Below are positions 1 through 9,957 of a DNA stretch of 64,000 nucleotides, one piece after another. The position numbers were made by a program, and so were the translations under genes. This stretch comes from Acidobacteriota bacterium. GTDB taxonomy: Bacteria; Acidobacteriota; Terriglobia; Acidiferrales; UBA7541. The stretch's first letter is position 1, and every line of letters begins with the position of its first letter. Under the pieces are notes generated by a model, which did no database searches, had not been told where the DNA came from, and was given only the letters and a program-made list of their open reading frames with translations. The stretch lies in contig JAJYLB010000010.1 of NCBI GenBank assembly GCA_021788095.1, positions 1 to 64,000 on the forward strand, read 5' to 3'.

Positions 1-125
1 CGGGCGAGCTCACACAATTGCGCCGGGGGATCACCCTCGGCCGCTCAACACGCGGGTCAAGCGCACGGAAGCAGAAAACTCGTGCCTTTCCGTCCCTTCA
101 CGAATAAAGCGGGCTAGAGGGCGCC

Positions 126-884
126 CTGTCACTCGTTGCGTATGCCGTCAACGAGCAGCGGATGGCGGCTGTGCCCGCCGCCGCGAAACGCAGGTGGATG
201 GACGAGACCGACGCCAGCTTCGCCAACCGCTGCCTGCCGCTGCTCATTGCCAACCAGTGGGGTTGGTTCATTCTCAACGACCGCAAAATCGAGTTGTTCT
301 GGAACGGCGGCCCCGGCATACCCGACATCCACATTCACTACCGGAGCAAAAGTCGCCGCGAGCAGGTTGACCCTGAGAAGCTGAGTGCCGTCAGCCATTT
401 CGGCCACGGGATTCTCACGTTCCGCATCCCGTATCTGCTCCAAACCCCGCCGGGCTGGAACCTCTACGTGCGGGGGCCGGCGAATTGGTGCAAGGATGGC
501 GCGTGCCCGTTGGACGGCGTTGCGGAAACCGATTGGTCTCCGGCGGCCTTCACGGTGAACTGGAAAATCACGCGAAAGGATACCTGGATCGCTTTCGAGG
601 GGGGCGAACCGATCTGACAAATCTTCCCCGTGCCGCGCGGGAGCGTCGAGAGCTTCGTACCCGAAATACGGCCGCTGTCTCAGAATCCCGAACTCGAATG
701 CCGATACAAGGAGTGGAAGCGTAGCAGGCAGGAATTCAACCGCGCTCTCGGCAAGTCCGGCGCAAAAGCGCTTTGGCAAAAGCACTACCTCCCCGGCATG
801 TCCATCCTCCGCGAGATTTTCGGCCGGCATCAAACGAAGCTCGCCGTGCGCGAATTTCGCGACGTGAGGAACGCCCGCCCATAG
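126..884 (+). pseudogene. DUF6065 family protein interrupted by an in-frame TGA
   Basis: One reading frame carries a continuous DUF6065-like protein: LVAYAVNEQR at the N-terminus, then RRWMDETDASFANRCLPLL, WNGGPGIPDIHIHY, FRIPYLLQTPPGWNL, and after the stop IFPVPRGSVESF and PEIRPLSQNPEL. The only break is TGA at 615-617, after GEPI and before QIFPVP; from memory the family often has Cys here. No ATG precedes the conserved N-terminus. The frame opens after a TAA at 105, so the start would be CTG126 (preceded by GAGG) or ATG162, which would lose conserved residues. The family has no well-defined function that I know. I read it as a decayed gene or one with a sequencing error; recoding is possible but unproven. 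Confidence 0.7.
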
Positions 885-1090
885 GCGCTCAGGGCTTGCC
901 CGTGGCGCCGTCCGCCGCGGTGGATTGCGTTTTTTGCATCTCAGCCGTATGGAGTCCGATGCCCTTGATCGGACCCGCTGCCTTTGACCGGGACCCGCCG
1001 GCTCTCTGCCTCATCCCGAAAGGCGCCGCCGGGATGGCGTTACAACGGCGGCCGCGCGCGCGTCCGTGCTCGCTTGCCTTGTAACGACGG

Positions 1091-2698
1091 TCAAGCCATC
1101 GCGGCCGAATGCGTTTCGGGAATTTCGACGACGGTGGCGAAGCGGATGGCGGGAATGGCGCGCAACTCGGCCAGATCGGCGGAAGAGATCGGATGATCGA
1201 CGTTGACCAAGCCGATGGCTTCGCCGCGCTCGGGACTGCGGCCGAGCGCGAAATTCGCGATATTGATTCCGCGGCTTCCGAGCAGCGTTCCCACCTTTCC
1301 AATCACGCCCGGCACGTCGCGGTTGCGCATGAAGAGAATCGTGCCGCGCAGCGGCGCCTCGACGTCGATATCGTCGATCCCCAAAACCCACTGGCCGCCT
1401 CGCAGGCCTGCCATGCCGAGCACCGACGCTGTCTCCGCGTCGGTGCGCAGGGCGATGCCGAGGGTATGGGAGAAGGCGGCCCGGCGCACGCTGCGCACTT
1501 CGCCGACTTCGATGCCTCGCTCGGAGGCGAGCGTGCCCGCGTTGATCAGGTTCACGCGCTCGGAGAGGGCGCGCCGGAGCACGCCGGCCAGCACGGCATT
1601 CCGCACCAGGTACGTATTGGCCTCGGCCAGCGCGCCATCGTAGCTGATGCGCACCTCCTCGACGCGTTCGCCGGCGATTTGCGCGAGAAACGAGCCGAGC
1701 TTCGAGCCCAGCTCGAGGTAGGGCTCGATCCGCCGCTGCTCCTCGGGCGGCAGAGCCGGCAGATTCACCGCGTTGCGCGGCACGCCGGCCTGCAGGTAAT
1801 CGCGCACCTGCTCGGCGATGGCCACGCCGATCACCTCCTGCGCCTCTTCGGTCGAGCCGGCGATGTGCGGCGTGGCGATGACGTGCGGATGGCACACCAG
1901 CGCGGAGCGGCCGGGCGGTTCGGGATCGAAAACGTCAAGCGCGGCGGCCGCCACGTGGCCGCTCTCGAGCGCGGCGAGCAGGGCCGCTTCCACGACGACT
2001 TCTCCCCGCGCGCAATTCACCACGCGCACGCCGCGCCGCGCCAGCGCGAGGGCGCGCGCATCGATCATGCCGCGCGTCTCTTCGGTGAGCGAGCAGTGAA
2101 GCGTCAGGAAGTCGCTCGATCCCAGCACCTCCCCGAAGCCGGCCAGCCGCACCCCTCGCTCGGCCGCCAGCCGCGGGGAAACGTAGGGATCGTAAGCCAG
2201 CGTATTCATCTCATACGCGTGCGCCAGCCGGGCGACTTCCGTGCCCACGCGCCCGAGTCCTATGATGCCCAGCGCCTTGCCGCGCAGCTCGGTTCCGGTG
2301 AGTTTCTTCTTCTCCCAGAGTCCTTGCTTCATCGACGCGTTCGCGCCAAAGAGATGACGCACCATCGCCCCGAGAAACGCGAAGGTGTGCTCGGCAACGC
2401 TGACCGAGTTGCCGCCCGGTGTGTTCATCACCACCACGCCCTGCCGCGTGGCGGCGTCCAGGTCGACGTTGTCCACACCGACTCCCGCACGGCCCACCAC
2501 TCGAAGCCGCTTCGCTCCCGCCAGCAGCTCCGGGGTCACCCGGGTGACGGTGCGGATCAATAGGGCGTCGGCATCGCCTATCGCCTCGGCCACGGGGATT
2601 TTCGTTCCTACCAGATTGACGATCTCCCAGGAGGGGTCGGCCGCCGCCAGGATTTCCGCCGCGCGCTCGGAGACGTTTTCTGCGATGACGATCTTCAT
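1091..2698 (-). CDS. serA: D-3-phosphoglycerate dehydrogenase
   Basis: Cytosolic enzyme of serine biosynthesis that oxidises 3-phosphoglycerate to 3-phosphohydroxypyruvate with NAD. The 535-residue product matches the long SerA type: substrate domain with [15 protein letters not shown] (residues 70-84), Rossmann motif GLGRVG (147-152), catalytic-site [11 protein letters not shown] around His278, an intervening ASB domain and a C-terminal ACT domain beginning near [12 protein letters not shown]. The ATG at 2698 fits the usual MKIVIAENV start; the frame stays open about 220 bases further upstream but shows no family similarity there. The ACT domain suggests allosteric control, probably by serine as in homologues (inference). 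Confidence 0.95.
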   Translation of the reverse strand: MKIVIAENVSERAAEILAAADPSWEIVNLVGTKIPVAEAIGDADALLIRTVTRVTPELLAGAKRLRVVGRAGVGVDNVDLDAATRQGVVVMNTPGGNSVSVAEHTFAFLGAMVRHLFGANASMKQGLWEKKKLTGTELRGKALGIIGLGRVGTEVARLAHAYEMNTLAYDPYVSPRLAAERGVRLAGFGEVLGSSDFLTLHCSLTEETRGMIDARALALARRGVRVVNCARGEVVVEAALLAALESGHVAAAALDVFDPEPPGRSALVCHPHVIATPHIAGSTEEAQEVIGVAIAEQVRDYLQAGVPRNAVNLPALPPEEQRRIEPYLELGSKLGSFLAQIAGERVEEVRISYDGALAEANTYLVRNAVLAGVLRRALSERVNLINAGTLASERGIEVGEVRSVRRAAFSHTLGIALRTDAETASVLGMAGLRGGQWVLGIDDIDVEAPLRGTILFMRNRDVPGVIGKVGTLLGSRGINIANFALGRSPERGEAIGLVNVDHPISSADLAELRAIPAIRFATVVEIPETHSAAMA

Positions 2699-3025
2699 GT
2701 CCGTTTCCGTCCGTTCCTTTCCATCCCTAGATTCTCTCCGCCGGGCGTCCGCTTCACAAATCGCTCGGCTCGCCCGAGTCGGGCGCCGCCCTCTGTGGTG
2801 CGGGCGTCCCTGGCTCGCCGCTTCCCGGCGGCTCGCTCGCAGCCTTTTCGCTTTGGCCGCCGGGAGGCGTCTTCGGGATAGGCAGACCGCTTGAATGCGT
2901 CGGGATCCTTCGGGGCACAAGACGCCCCTCAGGATGACAGAGCGTCATAGGTGTCATCCTGAGCGAAGCGAAGGATCTCTCCGGCGTTCACCATCCGCCG
3001 CCCCATCAGAGTGCCCCTCTGCGCC
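2699..3025. other. Intergenic region between serA and folK
   Basis: About 327 bases without a recognisable gene. It holds the serA leader and, at 2903-2978, an inverted pair of dispersed repeats. I see no convincing sigma-70 promoter or terminator with a T run. Confidence 0.5.
2903..2978. repeat. Inverted pair of dispersed CATCCTGAG...AAGGATC repeats
   Basis: The right half reads TGTCATCCTGAGCGAAGCGA followed by AGGATCT. The left half carries the inverse pieces GATCCTTCG at its start and CAGGATGACA at its end (2930-2939). The two halves face each other and could form a cruciform or an RNA hairpin between folK and serA. The motif belongs to a repeat family scattered through many genomes, including acidobacteria; a variant with GCAGCGAGGAATC lies near 11550 in this window. 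Confidence 0.75.
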
Positions 3026-3547
3026 TCAGCCCGTTCCCGGGCGGCTCGGGTCGGGCTCGCGCCAGCGGCGAACGATGCTGCGGTCGGAAGTCGCCGCGAG
3101 CAGGTCCGCCACGCTTCGATGCAGCAGCGGGTGCCGGAGGTCGGGAGCGATCTCGTTCAAGGGCACGAGCACGAACCGGCGCTCGGCGAGCCGGGGATGG
3201 GGTATGGCGAGTTCCGGAAGGCGGACGACGCTCGATCCGTAGAACAGTATGTCGATGTCGATGGCCCGCGGCCCGAACCGAACCAGGCGCCGCCGGCCCA
3301 GCGCCCATTCCACCTGTTGCACCTTCCGCAGAAGTTCCCGCGGCAGGCAATCGGTTTCCGCTTCGAGCACGCCATTGAGAAACAGCCGCTGATCCACCCC
3401 GCCCACCGGCTCGGTCACGTAGAGCGCCGACTGCCGCAGCGGGCGCACGCCGGCTTCTCGCAGGCGCGCAACGGCTCGCGCGATTTGCCCCGCCCGGTCG
3501 CCCACGTTCGAGCCGAGAGAGAGATAGACGATTTTCTGCGCGGTCAT
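3026..3547 (-). CDS. folK: 2-amino-4-hydroxy-6-hydroxymethyldihydropteridine pyrophosphokinase
   Basis: Folate pathway enzyme (HPPK) that transfers pyrophosphate from ATP to 6-hydroxymethyl-dihydropterin. Diagnostic pieces are YLSLGSNVGDR near the N-terminus, VTEPVGGVDQRLFLNGVLEAE, WALGRRRLVRFGPRAIDIDI with the metal-binding DIDI, and IPHPRLAERRFVLVPLNEIAP. At 173 residues it has the normal family length. It lies downstream of ruvAB on the same strand with about 80 bases between; no other folate gene is adjacent. Confidence 0.93.
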   Translation of the reverse strand: MTAQKIVYLSLGSNVGDRAGQIARAVARLREAGVRPLRQSALYVTEPVGGVDQRLFLNGVLEAETDCLPRELLRKVQQVEWALGRRRLVRFGPRAIDIDILFYGSSVVRLPELAIPHPRLAERRFVLVPLNEIAPDLRHPLLHRSVADLLAATSDRSIVRRWREPDPSRPGTG

Positions 3548-3629
3548 CGAAAATCCTGGTGGCTCTTGTCCGCGGCCCGACAGGGCCCGCTCAGCATGTC
3601 ACCTTGGTCTTTTCGAGCAGCCTGCTGGG

Positions 3630-4655
3630 TCAGAACATGCGGCTCTGGCTGTGGCCGGGCTCGAGCCCGAAATAGCGATAGGCGACGGCGGTGGCGACGC
3701 GGCCGCGCGGCGTGCGGTCCAGGAATCCGAGCTGCATGAGATACGGCTCGTAAATCTCCTCGATGGCGTCTTCCTCCTCGCCGAGCGAGGCGGCCAGCGT
3801 ATTCAGCCCGACGGGGCCGCCAGCGTATTTCTGAATGATGGTGAGCAGGAGGTTGCGATCCACCTCATCGAGCCCGCGATCGTCCACGCCCAGCATCTTC
3901 AGCGCCTCCTGGGAGGCCTCGCGAGTCACACGGCCATCGGCGCGCACTTCGGCGAAGTCGCGCACCCGGCGCAAAAGCCGATTGCCCACGCGCGGGGTGC
4001 CGCGGCTGCGATGGGCGATCTCCTCGGCGCCGCCCTCGTCGATCGGAATGGCCAGGATGGAAGCCGACCGCTTGACGATGGTTTTCATCTCCTCGGGGCT
4101 GTAGAAATCGAGCCGATGCACGATGCCGAACCGGGAGCGCAGCGGCGCGGTGAGCAAGCCGGCCCGCGTGGTGGCGCCCACGAGGGTGAAATGGTTGAGG
4201 CGGAAGGGATGCACGCGCGCCCCAGGCCCCTGCCCGATGATGAGATCGATTCGGAAATCCTCCATGGCGGGATAGAGGATCTCCTCGAGGGCCGGGAGCA
4301 GCCGATGGATTTCATCGAGGAACAGAACTTCGCGCTCATCGAGCGCGGTCAGGATAGCGGTCAGGTCGCCCTTCTTTTCGAGCAGGGGACCGGAGCTGAA
4401 TTTGATGGGGACGCCCATCTCGTTGGCGAGGATCTGGGCGAGCGTCGTCTTGCCGAGCCCCGGCGGCCCGAAGAGCAGCACGTGATCGAGCGCATCGCCG
4501 CGCGTGCGCGCCGCTTGGACGGCGATCGAGAGGTTTTCCTTTACCCGCGTCTGGCCGATGAACTCGGCCAGATGGCGAGGCCGCACGCTCGCCTCGATGC
4601 GAGCGTCCTCCTCGAAGGCCTGGCCGGAAACGATACGCGGGCGAGGGTCGTCCAC
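3630..4655 (-). CDS. ruvB: Holliday junction branch migration ATPase RuvB
   Basis: Hexameric AAA+ motor that drives branch migration of Holliday junctions with RuvA. The 341-residue protein is full length: [18 protein letters not shown] near the start, Walker [14 protein letters not shown], Walker [11 protein letters not shown], the [18 protein letters not shown] sensor region, and a C-terminal winged helix ending with [14 protein letters not shown]. It starts 3 bases after the ruvA stop, so the two are translationally linked. No ruvC is adjacent. Confidence 0.97.
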   Translation of the reverse strand: MDDPRPRIVSGQAFEEDARIEASVRPRHLAEFIGQTRVKENLSIAVQAARTRGDALDHVLLFGPPGLGKTTLAQILANEMGVPIKFSSGPLLEKKGDLTAILTALDEREVLFLDEIHRLLPALEEILYPAMEDFRIDLIIGQGPGARVHPFRLNHFTLVGATTRAGLLTAPLRSRFGIVHRLDFYSPEEMKTIVKRSASILAIPIDEGGAEEIAHRSRGTPRVGNRLLRRVRDFAEVRADGRVTREASQEALKMLGVDDRGLDEVDRNLLLTIIQKYAGGPVGLNTLAASLGEEEDAIEEIYEPYLMQLGFLDRTPRGRVATAVAYRYFGLEPGHSQSRMF

Positions 4656-4658
4656 CGA

Positions 4659-5282
4659 TCAGCCTCTCTCTCGCGCGTGAGGCGCGGTCTGCGACGCCGT
4701 GGATAGCTGAGCCAACGCGGTCCGAAACAGCTTCTCGAATCCGGCGCCGGGATTCGCGCGCACAACACGCGCCAAAACGTCGTCGATCGCGCGGCGATCG
4801 TAGCCGAGATTGGCCAGCGCGGAAGCGACGTCGGCGCCCGGCCCCGCGCCCGCCGCCGCGGCGGGCGCTTCCGGCGCAAGCTCGGCCAGGCGGTCGCGCA
4901 GCTCGACCACGATCCGTTCCGCCGTCTTCTTGCCGATGCCGGGAATGCCCACCAGCCGCTCCATCTCGCCGCGGCGTATCGCCCCGAGCAGCTCTTCGGC
5001 CGGCTTTCCCGAAAGCAGCTTGAGGGCGAGGGAGGGACCCACGCCGGTCACGGTGATCAGCATCTCGAAGAGCTGCTTCTCGCGCGCCGTCAGGAAGCCG
5101 AAGAGCTGCAACTGGTCTTCCCGCAGGTGCGTGTGCACCTGCAGCGTTACGGGCGAGTTCAGGTCGGGGAGCGCCGTAAACGTCGAGAGCGGAATCACCA
5201 CGCGGTAGCCAACGCCACCGACGTCCACCAGGACATGGTTCGGTTGTTTTTCGACGAGCGTTCCCGAGAGGCGTCCGATCAT
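4659..5282 (-). CDS. ruvA: Holliday junction DNA-binding protein RuvA
   Basis: Tetrameric Holliday junction binder that loads RuvB. The 207-residue protein has the OB-fold start MIGRLSGTLVEKQPNHVLVD, paired helix-hairpin-helix motifs (VTGVGPSLALKLLSG and IPGIGKKTAERIVVELRDRL), an Ala/Pro-rich linker, and a C-terminal RuvB-binding domain (ALANLGYDRRAIDDVLARV). It is the first gene of the ruvA-ruvB pair. Confidence 0.96.
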   Translation of the reverse strand: MIGRLSGTLVEKQPNHVLVDVGGVGYRVVIPLSTFTALPDLNSPVTLQVHTHLREDQLQLFGFLTAREKQLFEMLITVTGVGPSLALKLLSGKPAEELLGAIRRGEMERLVGIPGIGKKTAERIVVELRDRLAELAPEAPAAAAGAGPGADVASALANLGYDRRAIDDVLARVVRANPGAGFEKLFRTALAQLSTASQTAPHARERG

Positions 5283-5337
5283 TCGCGGCGATTATTGGCC
5301 ATGCGCCGCCACCTGTCAACGACGGCTCGCGGTCAGC

Positions 5338-6138
5338 TCAGCGGCGATCGTGGAGGTCGCGCAGCGCCGCCGAAAGCCGCAGATCGAGTTCCCGCCGGTC
5401 CCGGCTGGGGTCTTCCTCTTCCCGTGCCGGCGCGCCGGTCCTGGTGCGCGTCGAGGGGTTGGCGCGGCCCGAGCGGGGAGGGAGCCGCGAAGCCAGCAAA
5501 CACTCGACGTCGGCTTTCGTGAGCAGGGTTTGGCGGCCGATCAGATGCGTGACGAGCGTGACGCGGGCAATCTGCTCGGTGGTCTCCATCCGGAAGAACG
5601 CGGTGAGGAGGTCCGGGCCGAACGTGACGACACCGTGGTTGGCAAGCAAGATGGCGTTGTACTTGGCAACGAATGGCCGGAGCGTCTCTCCCAACTCGCG
5701 CGTGCCCGGCGTGGCGTAGGGGGCGACGGGTATGCACCCGAGATCGAGGACGCATTCGGCGAGCAGGGCTTTATCCAAGGGCAAACCGGCCACGGCGAAA
5801 CCGGTGGCCACGGGCGGGTGCGCGTGGCAGATGGCGCGCACGTCCGGCCGCTGCCGGTAGATCTCCAGATGCATGGGCAGCTCGGAAGAGGGGCCGGAGC
5901 GGCCCCGCAGGCGGCGTCCGTCGAGGTCGGTAACCACCAGATCGCGAGCGTTGAGCAGGCCCTTGTTCGCGCCGGCGGGCGAAGCGAGCACGCGGTGGGG
6001 AGCGATCCGGAGCGAGAAATTGCCCTCGGTGGCGACGACGAAGCGGCGCTCGTAGAGCCAGGCGCCAACGAGGCACAGCTCGCGGCGATGCCTCCGCTCG
6101 TCCTTGCGCATGCCCGGCGTGATGGTGGGCGGCTTCAT
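5338..6138 (-). CDS. Class II aldolase/adducin family protein
   Basis: Zinc-dependent aldolase of the L-fuculose-phosphate/rhamnulose-phosphate type. Visible motifs are ATEGNFSLR (phosphate-binding region), SSELPMHLEIYRQRPDV, the metal-binding AICHAHPPVATGFA, and AILLANHGVVTFG with a further His. The substrate cannot be decided from sequence. About 60 residues at the C-terminus (from RLPPRSGRANP on) are charged and low in complexity, beyond the usual domain. I chose ATG 6138 with AGGAG upstream; an in-frame TTG lies 36 bases earlier. It follows the glutamate dehydrogenase gene on the same strand by about 60 bases. Confidence 0.85.
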   Translation of the reverse strand: MKPPTITPGMRKDERRHRRELCLVGAWLYERRFVVATEGNFSLRIAPHRVLASPAGANKGLLNARDLVVTDLDGRRLRGRSGPSSELPMHLEIYRQRPDVRAICHAHPPVATGFAVAGLPLDKALLAECVLDLGCIPVAPYATPGTRELGETLRPFVAKYNAILLANHGVVTFGPDLLTAFFRMETTEQIARVTLVTHLIGRQTLLTKADVECLLASRLPPRSGRANPSTRTRTGAPAREEEDPSRDRRELDLRLSAALRDLHDRR

Positions 6139-6201
6139 CCTTTTTGTTTCTCCTGCCACGACCGCGCTCGCCAAGGTCTCAGAAGCTCCGTCCCGCGCCC
6201 G

Positions 6202-7470
6202 TCAGGCGTACAAACCGCGCAAGCGCAGCGCCGAGGCCACCCGCTGAATGGCGATCATGTAGGCGGCTGTGCGGTTGGTGACCTTATGGGCGTCTCGTAC
6301 CGCGACGACCTCGTCGAAGCTGTGTTCCATCACGTCCTTCAGCCGCCCGTTCACTTCGTTTTCCCGCCAGAAAAGTCCTTGGCGGTCTTGCACCCACTCG
6401 AAATAGCTTACGGTGACGCCGCCGGCATTCGCCAGAATGTCGGGGAGGACGAAAATGCCTTTCTCCTGCAGGATCGCGTCGGCATACGCGGTGGTCGGTC
6501 CGTTGGCGCCTTCGGCCAGGATCTTGCAATCCACCCGGTGCGCGTTCTCGCTGGTGATCTGGTTTTCCACGGCGGAGGGAACCAGCACCTCGCACGGCCG
6601 GAAGAGGATATCGCGAGACGAGGCGCGTTCGCCGCCGGGGAACTCCGGCAGCGGCTTGCGCTCGCGGTGAACCCATTCCACCAGCTTGGGGATGTCGAGC
6701 CCTTTCTCGTTGTACAGGCCGCCATGAATGTCGCTGGCGCCGATGACGCGGTAGCCCGTCTCGTGCATCAGGTGCGCCGCAACCGAACCGACGTTGCCGA
6801 ATCCCTGCACGATCACCCGGCAGTCCGAAGGCTTGAGCCGCAGCCGCTCGAGCGCTTTGTTGCAGGCGAAGAGCAGGCCGCGTCCGGTCGCCTCGTGGCG
6901 GCCGCGGGAGCCGCCGATGTCGAGCGGCTTGCCGGTGACCACCGCGGTGACGGTGTGGCGCATGTGCATGGAGTAGGTGTCCATCACCCACGCCATCACG
7001 TGCTCGTCGGTGCCGAGGTCCGGGGCGGGCACGTCCTTTTCCGGGCCCAGCCATTCCGATAATTCCGCGGTGTAGCGGCGGGTAATGCGCTCGACCTCGG
7101 TGCGGGAAAGTTTCTCCGGATCGCAGATGATCCCGCCCTTCGCGCCGCCGAACGGGATGTCGACTACCGCGCACTTCCAGGTCATCCAACTGGCGAGGGC
7201 GCGCACCTCGTCGAGCGAGACGTTAGGCGAATAGCGGATGCCGCCCTTGCACGGGCCGCGCACCAGCGAGTGCTGAACCCGGTACCCGATGAAAACTTCG
7301 ATCCGCCCATCGTCCATGACCGCGGGGATGTAGACCGTGATCTCCTTGCTGGGATACTTCAGATAGCGGTAGAGGCCTTCTTCGAGACCCAAGTGCCTGG
7401 CGGCGAGGTCAAATCGAGCTTCCGCCGATTGGTATACATTCAGTTCTTCGTGAGGCGTTATGGTCGTCAT
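6202..7470 (-). CDS. gdhA: Glutamate dehydrogenase (Glu/Leu/Phe/Val family)
   Basis: Interconverts glutamate with 2-oxoglutarate and ammonia. The 422-residue length matches hexameric bacterial and archaeal GDH. Motifs: [38 protein letters not shown] (substrate site with catalytic Lys), [17 protein letters not shown], the Rossmann motif [17 protein letters not shown], and [14 protein letters not shown]. The ATG at 7470 has GGAG eight bases upstream. The frame runs far upstream but is non-coding there because it lies opposite the ABC genes. Its start faces the ABC operon, leaving a 264-base divergent region. Confidence 0.95.
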   Translation of the reverse strand: MTTITPHEELNVYQSAEARFDLAARHLGLEEGLYRYLKYPSKEITVYIPAVMDDGRIEVFIGYRVQHSLVRGPCKGGIRYSPNVSLDEVRALASWMTWKCAVVDIPFGGAKGGIICDPEKLSRTEVERITRRYTAELSEWLGPEKDVPAPDLGTDEHVMAWVMDTYSMHMRHTVTAVVTGKPLDIGGSRGRHEATGRGLLFACNKALERLRLKPSDCRVIVQGFGNVGSVAAHLMHETGYRVIGASDIHGGLYNEKGLDIPKLVEWVHRERKPLPEFPGGERASSRDILFRPCEVLVPSAVENQITSENAHRVDCKILAEGANGPTTAYADAILQEKGIFVLPDILANAGGVTVSYFEWVQDRQGLFWRENEVNGRLKDVMEHSFDEVVAVRDAHKVTNRTAAYMIAIQRVASALRLRGLYA

Positions 7471-7734
7471 GCGGACTCCCAGAGAAAGCCCAGAAGGACT
7501 GGCCCGGCGCCGTCCATCCGCCTCCTCCGGCCGAACCGTGGTCTTCGCCCCCGGCGGACCGCCATTGTACGAAGGCGATTCGCCAGGCGCAAGGCGCCAC
7601 GGAGAGCGGCAATGCCTCGGTCCCCAGCCGCGCCAAAGGAATCGATGTCTTTCTCGCTTTCCGGGTTTCGGATTAGAGAAACGCAGGGTACCTAGGACGC
7701 GTTGTACTATCTTCTCTAGCGTTTGAGGGGAATG

Positions 7735-8442
7735 ATGAAAGCGGGGCAAGAAGCCGTGGCGATCCGAGCCGAACAGGTGTCCAGGCACTTCTCGCTTGGG
7801 AAGACGGTGATCCGGGCCGTCGACGGCGTAACGATCGAGGTCGCCGGCGGGGAATTCCTCGCGCTCCTGGGCAGTTCCGGCTCGGGCAAGTCCACGCTCC
7901 TCAATTTGCTGGCGGGGCTCGACCGCCCGACGGCCGGAGCGATTTTCGTGGACTCGCGGAACCTGGCGGAGATGAGTTCGCTGGATTTGGCGCGCTACCG
8001 CAGCCGCACGGTGGGGATGGTCTTCCAGGCATTCAATTTGCTGCCGCGAATGACGCTGGAAGAGAACGTGGAATTGCCGCTGCGGCTCGCCGAAGTGGAC
8101 CGCGGAGAGCGGGAGGCGCGCGTTAGGGAAGCCCTCGAGCGAGTCGGGCTCGGGAAACGCGCCGCGCACCGGCCCGGAGAGGTTTCCGGAGGCGAGCAGC
8201 AGCGCGCGGCGCTGGCACGGGCGTTGGTGAACCGGCCCTCGATCCTCTTCGCGGACGAGCCCACGGGTAACTTGGACAGCAAGACCGGCACGGAAATCCT
8301 CGAGTTGCTTGGGGAGTTCAACCGCGCGCTGGGCATGACGATGGTGATGGTGACCCACGAGGCGCAGCTCGCCGAACGATTCGCCCACCGCGTCGCCACC
8401 CTCGCCGACGGCAAACTCGCGGCGGACGGAGCGAAACGATGA
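7735..8442 (+). CDS. ABC transporter ATP-binding protein (LolD/MacB type)
   Basis: ATPase of a MacB/LolCDE-type mechanotransmission ABC system. It has Walker [22 protein letters not shown]-loop [12 protein letters not shown], signature [14 protein letters not shown], Walker [14 protein letters not shown] and H-loop MVTHE. GAGGGG precedes the twin ATGs at 7732 and 7735; a TTG at 7723 is also in frame. The stop overlaps the permease start by four bases (ATGA), so the two are one transport unit. Substrate unknown. Confidence 0.93.
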   Translation: MKAGQEAVAIRAEQVSRHFSLGKTVIRAVDGVTIEVAGGEFLALLGSSGSGKSTLLNLLAGLDRPTAGAIFVDSRNLAEMSSLDLARYRSRTVGMVFQAFNLLPRMTLEENVELPLRLAEVDRGEREARVREALERVGLGKRAAHRPGEVSGGEQQRAALARALVNRPSILFADEPTGNLDSKTGTEILELLGEFNRALGMTMVMVTHEAQLAERFAHRVATLADGKLAADGAKR

Positions 8443-9815
8443 AGCCGAGCGACCTGGGGGAACTGGCCCTGCGCAACTTGCGGGAAGCGGTGCTGCGCAA
8501 CGCGCTCACGACGCTGGGCGTGGCCGTGGGCGTGGCGTCGCTCGTGGCGATGCTTTCGCTCGGAGTAGGCCTCCAGCAGTTCACCAATCGCCGCCTCGCG
8601 ACTTCGGGCCTTTTCAACGCGATTTTCATCTCCCCGCTGACCAACTTCGGCGGATTCGAACGGCGAAACCAGGCGCCCGTGGCGCATCCGCGGCCCCTCG
8701 ACGAAGCGGCCAGAAAGGAGATTGCCGCGCTTGCGAACGTCGTCGAGGTCTATCCCCAAATCCGGTTCCTCACCGAGCTGCGCTACCACGACATTCCTTA
8801 CACCACGGCCGTCTCCGGGCTGCCCGAATCCGACCGCAACGACAGCGCCTTCGACGGCATGGAGGGGCGCTTTTTTTCCTCTCCCGGCGCTGACGAAGCC
8901 GTCCTCCAAATTCGCTTTGCCCGCCAGCTTTCCCGCGACCCCGCCTCCCTCCTCGGCCAGACCCTCGTGCTGCACTACGCGGCCCGCGTCCCGCTGAACG
9001 CGCAAACCGCGGCGAGTGATGCGGGCGCGGCGCCAGGCGGCAAGGCGGGCGCCGCGGCGACGACGGGCGCGGCTGGCGGATTCTCCGTCGTGCCGCGCGA
9101 GCAGCCGTTGCGCATCGTCGGCATCGTTTCGAGCGAGCCGGAAGCCGGATTCGGCGGGTTCCGCGGCGGGTCGGTATTCATCCCGCTGGCGCTGGCGCAG
9201 ACGCTCGAAGCCACCCAGGTGAGCGATTTGCGCCAAGTGCTGCAGGGACCTTCCGAAGGGCGCGACTACGCAAGCCTTATCGCGCGGGTGAAGGGCAGCG
9301 GGGACGTCGCCGCGGCCGAAGACCAAATCAAGCAGATGGGCTTTCGGACTTTTTCGCTCTTCGATGCGTCGCGCAATCTCCAACTGCTCTTCGCATTGCT
9401 GGATCTCCTGCTGGGCATCTTCGGCAGCCTGGCTCTGGCTGTGGCCACGCTCGGAATCGTCAATACCTTGGTGATGGCGATTCTCGAGCGGCGGCGGGAA
9501 ATCGGCGTGCTGAAGGCGCTGGGCGCGGCGGATGGCGACGTTAAGCAGCTCTTCTTCGCCGAAGCCGGCGTGATGGGCGCGATCGGAGGGGTGGCCGGGG
9601 TGGCGATGGGCTGGTTCATCGGCCGGATGCTGACCTGGGGCACGAATTTCTACCTGCATCGGCGGGCGCTGCCCTCCGTGAACGTCTCGGCGGTGCCGTG
9701 GTGGCTGGCGCTCGGCGCGATTGCGTTCGCGATAGGAGTGAGTCTGGTGGCGGGAATCTATCCAGCCGCGCGCGCCGCCCGGCTCAATCCCGTCGAGGCC
9801 CTGCGGTATGAGTGA
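8439..9815 (+). CDS. ABC transporter permease (FtsX/MacB family)
   Basis: Inner-membrane partner of the preceding ATPase. The N-terminus has [20 protein letters not shown] as the first membrane helix, followed by a periplasmic MacB_PCD-like domain of about 270 residues containing an Ala/Gly-rich insert ([20 protein letters not shown]). A C-terminal FtsX domain has three helices, including [20 protein letters not shown] and [19 protein letters not shown], ending NPVEALRYE. This is the four-helix arrangement of LolC/MacB-type permeases. No membrane-fusion or outer-membrane partner is adjacent, so the system may act on lipoproteins, lipids or stress signals; the role is not resolved. Confidence 0.9.
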   Translation: MKPSDLGELALRNLREAVLRNALTTLGVAVGVASLVAMLSLGVGLQQFTNRRLATSGLFNAIFISPLTNFGGFERRNQAPVAHPRPLDEAARKEIAALANVVEVYPQIRFLTELRYHDIPYTTAVSGLPESDRNDSAFDGMEGRFFSSPGADEAVLQIRFARQLSRDPASLLGQTLVLHYAARVPLNAQTAASDAGAAPGGKAGAAATTGAAGGFSVVPREQPLRIVGIVSSEPEAGFGGFRGGSVFIPLALAQTLEATQVSDLRQVLQGPSEGRDYASLIARVKGSGDVAAAEDQIKQMGFRTFSLFDASRNLQLLFALLDLLLGIFGSLALAVATLGIVNTLVMAILERRREIGVLKALGAADGDVKQLFFAEAGVMGAIGGVAGVAMGWFIGRMLTWGTNFYLHRRALPSVNVSAVPWWLALGAIAFAIGVSLVAGIYPAARAARLNPVEALRYE

Positions 9816-9918
9816 GGAAAGCAGTGGCAAGCGGCTGGTGGCTAGACATCTTCTGAGGGTATTGCCGGCACGATTGAACCAAGTTCTTCGGAAGCTGCCC
9901 CGGGAGCGCATTCTCGGT

Positions 9919-9944
9919 GTAGGGGCGACCCTTGTGGTCGCCCT
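9919..9944. repeat. GTAGGGGC-type palindromic repeat inside the esterase 5' region
   Basis: GTAGGGGCGACCCTTGTGGT followed by CGCCCT forms a hairpin with stem GGGCGACC/GGTCGCCC. It is a dispersed repeat seen in many bacteria; a perfect relative lies at 24812-24836. Here it falls within the in-frame extension upstream of the esterase signal peptide. Confidence 0.75.
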
Positions 9945-9957
9945 GCCGCTCGTCGGA

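Noticed and set aside
129..833. 234-residue minus-strand frame opposite the DUF6065 remnant
   Set aside because: It shows no family similarity and mirrors the codon bias of the plus-strand protein, which is clearly recognisable.
1109..2563. 484-residue plus-strand frame opposite serA
   Set aside because: Shadow of a highly conserved SerA; the translation is His/Arg-rich and motif-free.
7682..7722. Promoter for the ABC exporter pair (TACTAT near 7705)
   Set aside because: A plausible -10 exists but no -35 at proper spacing, so it is not annotated.
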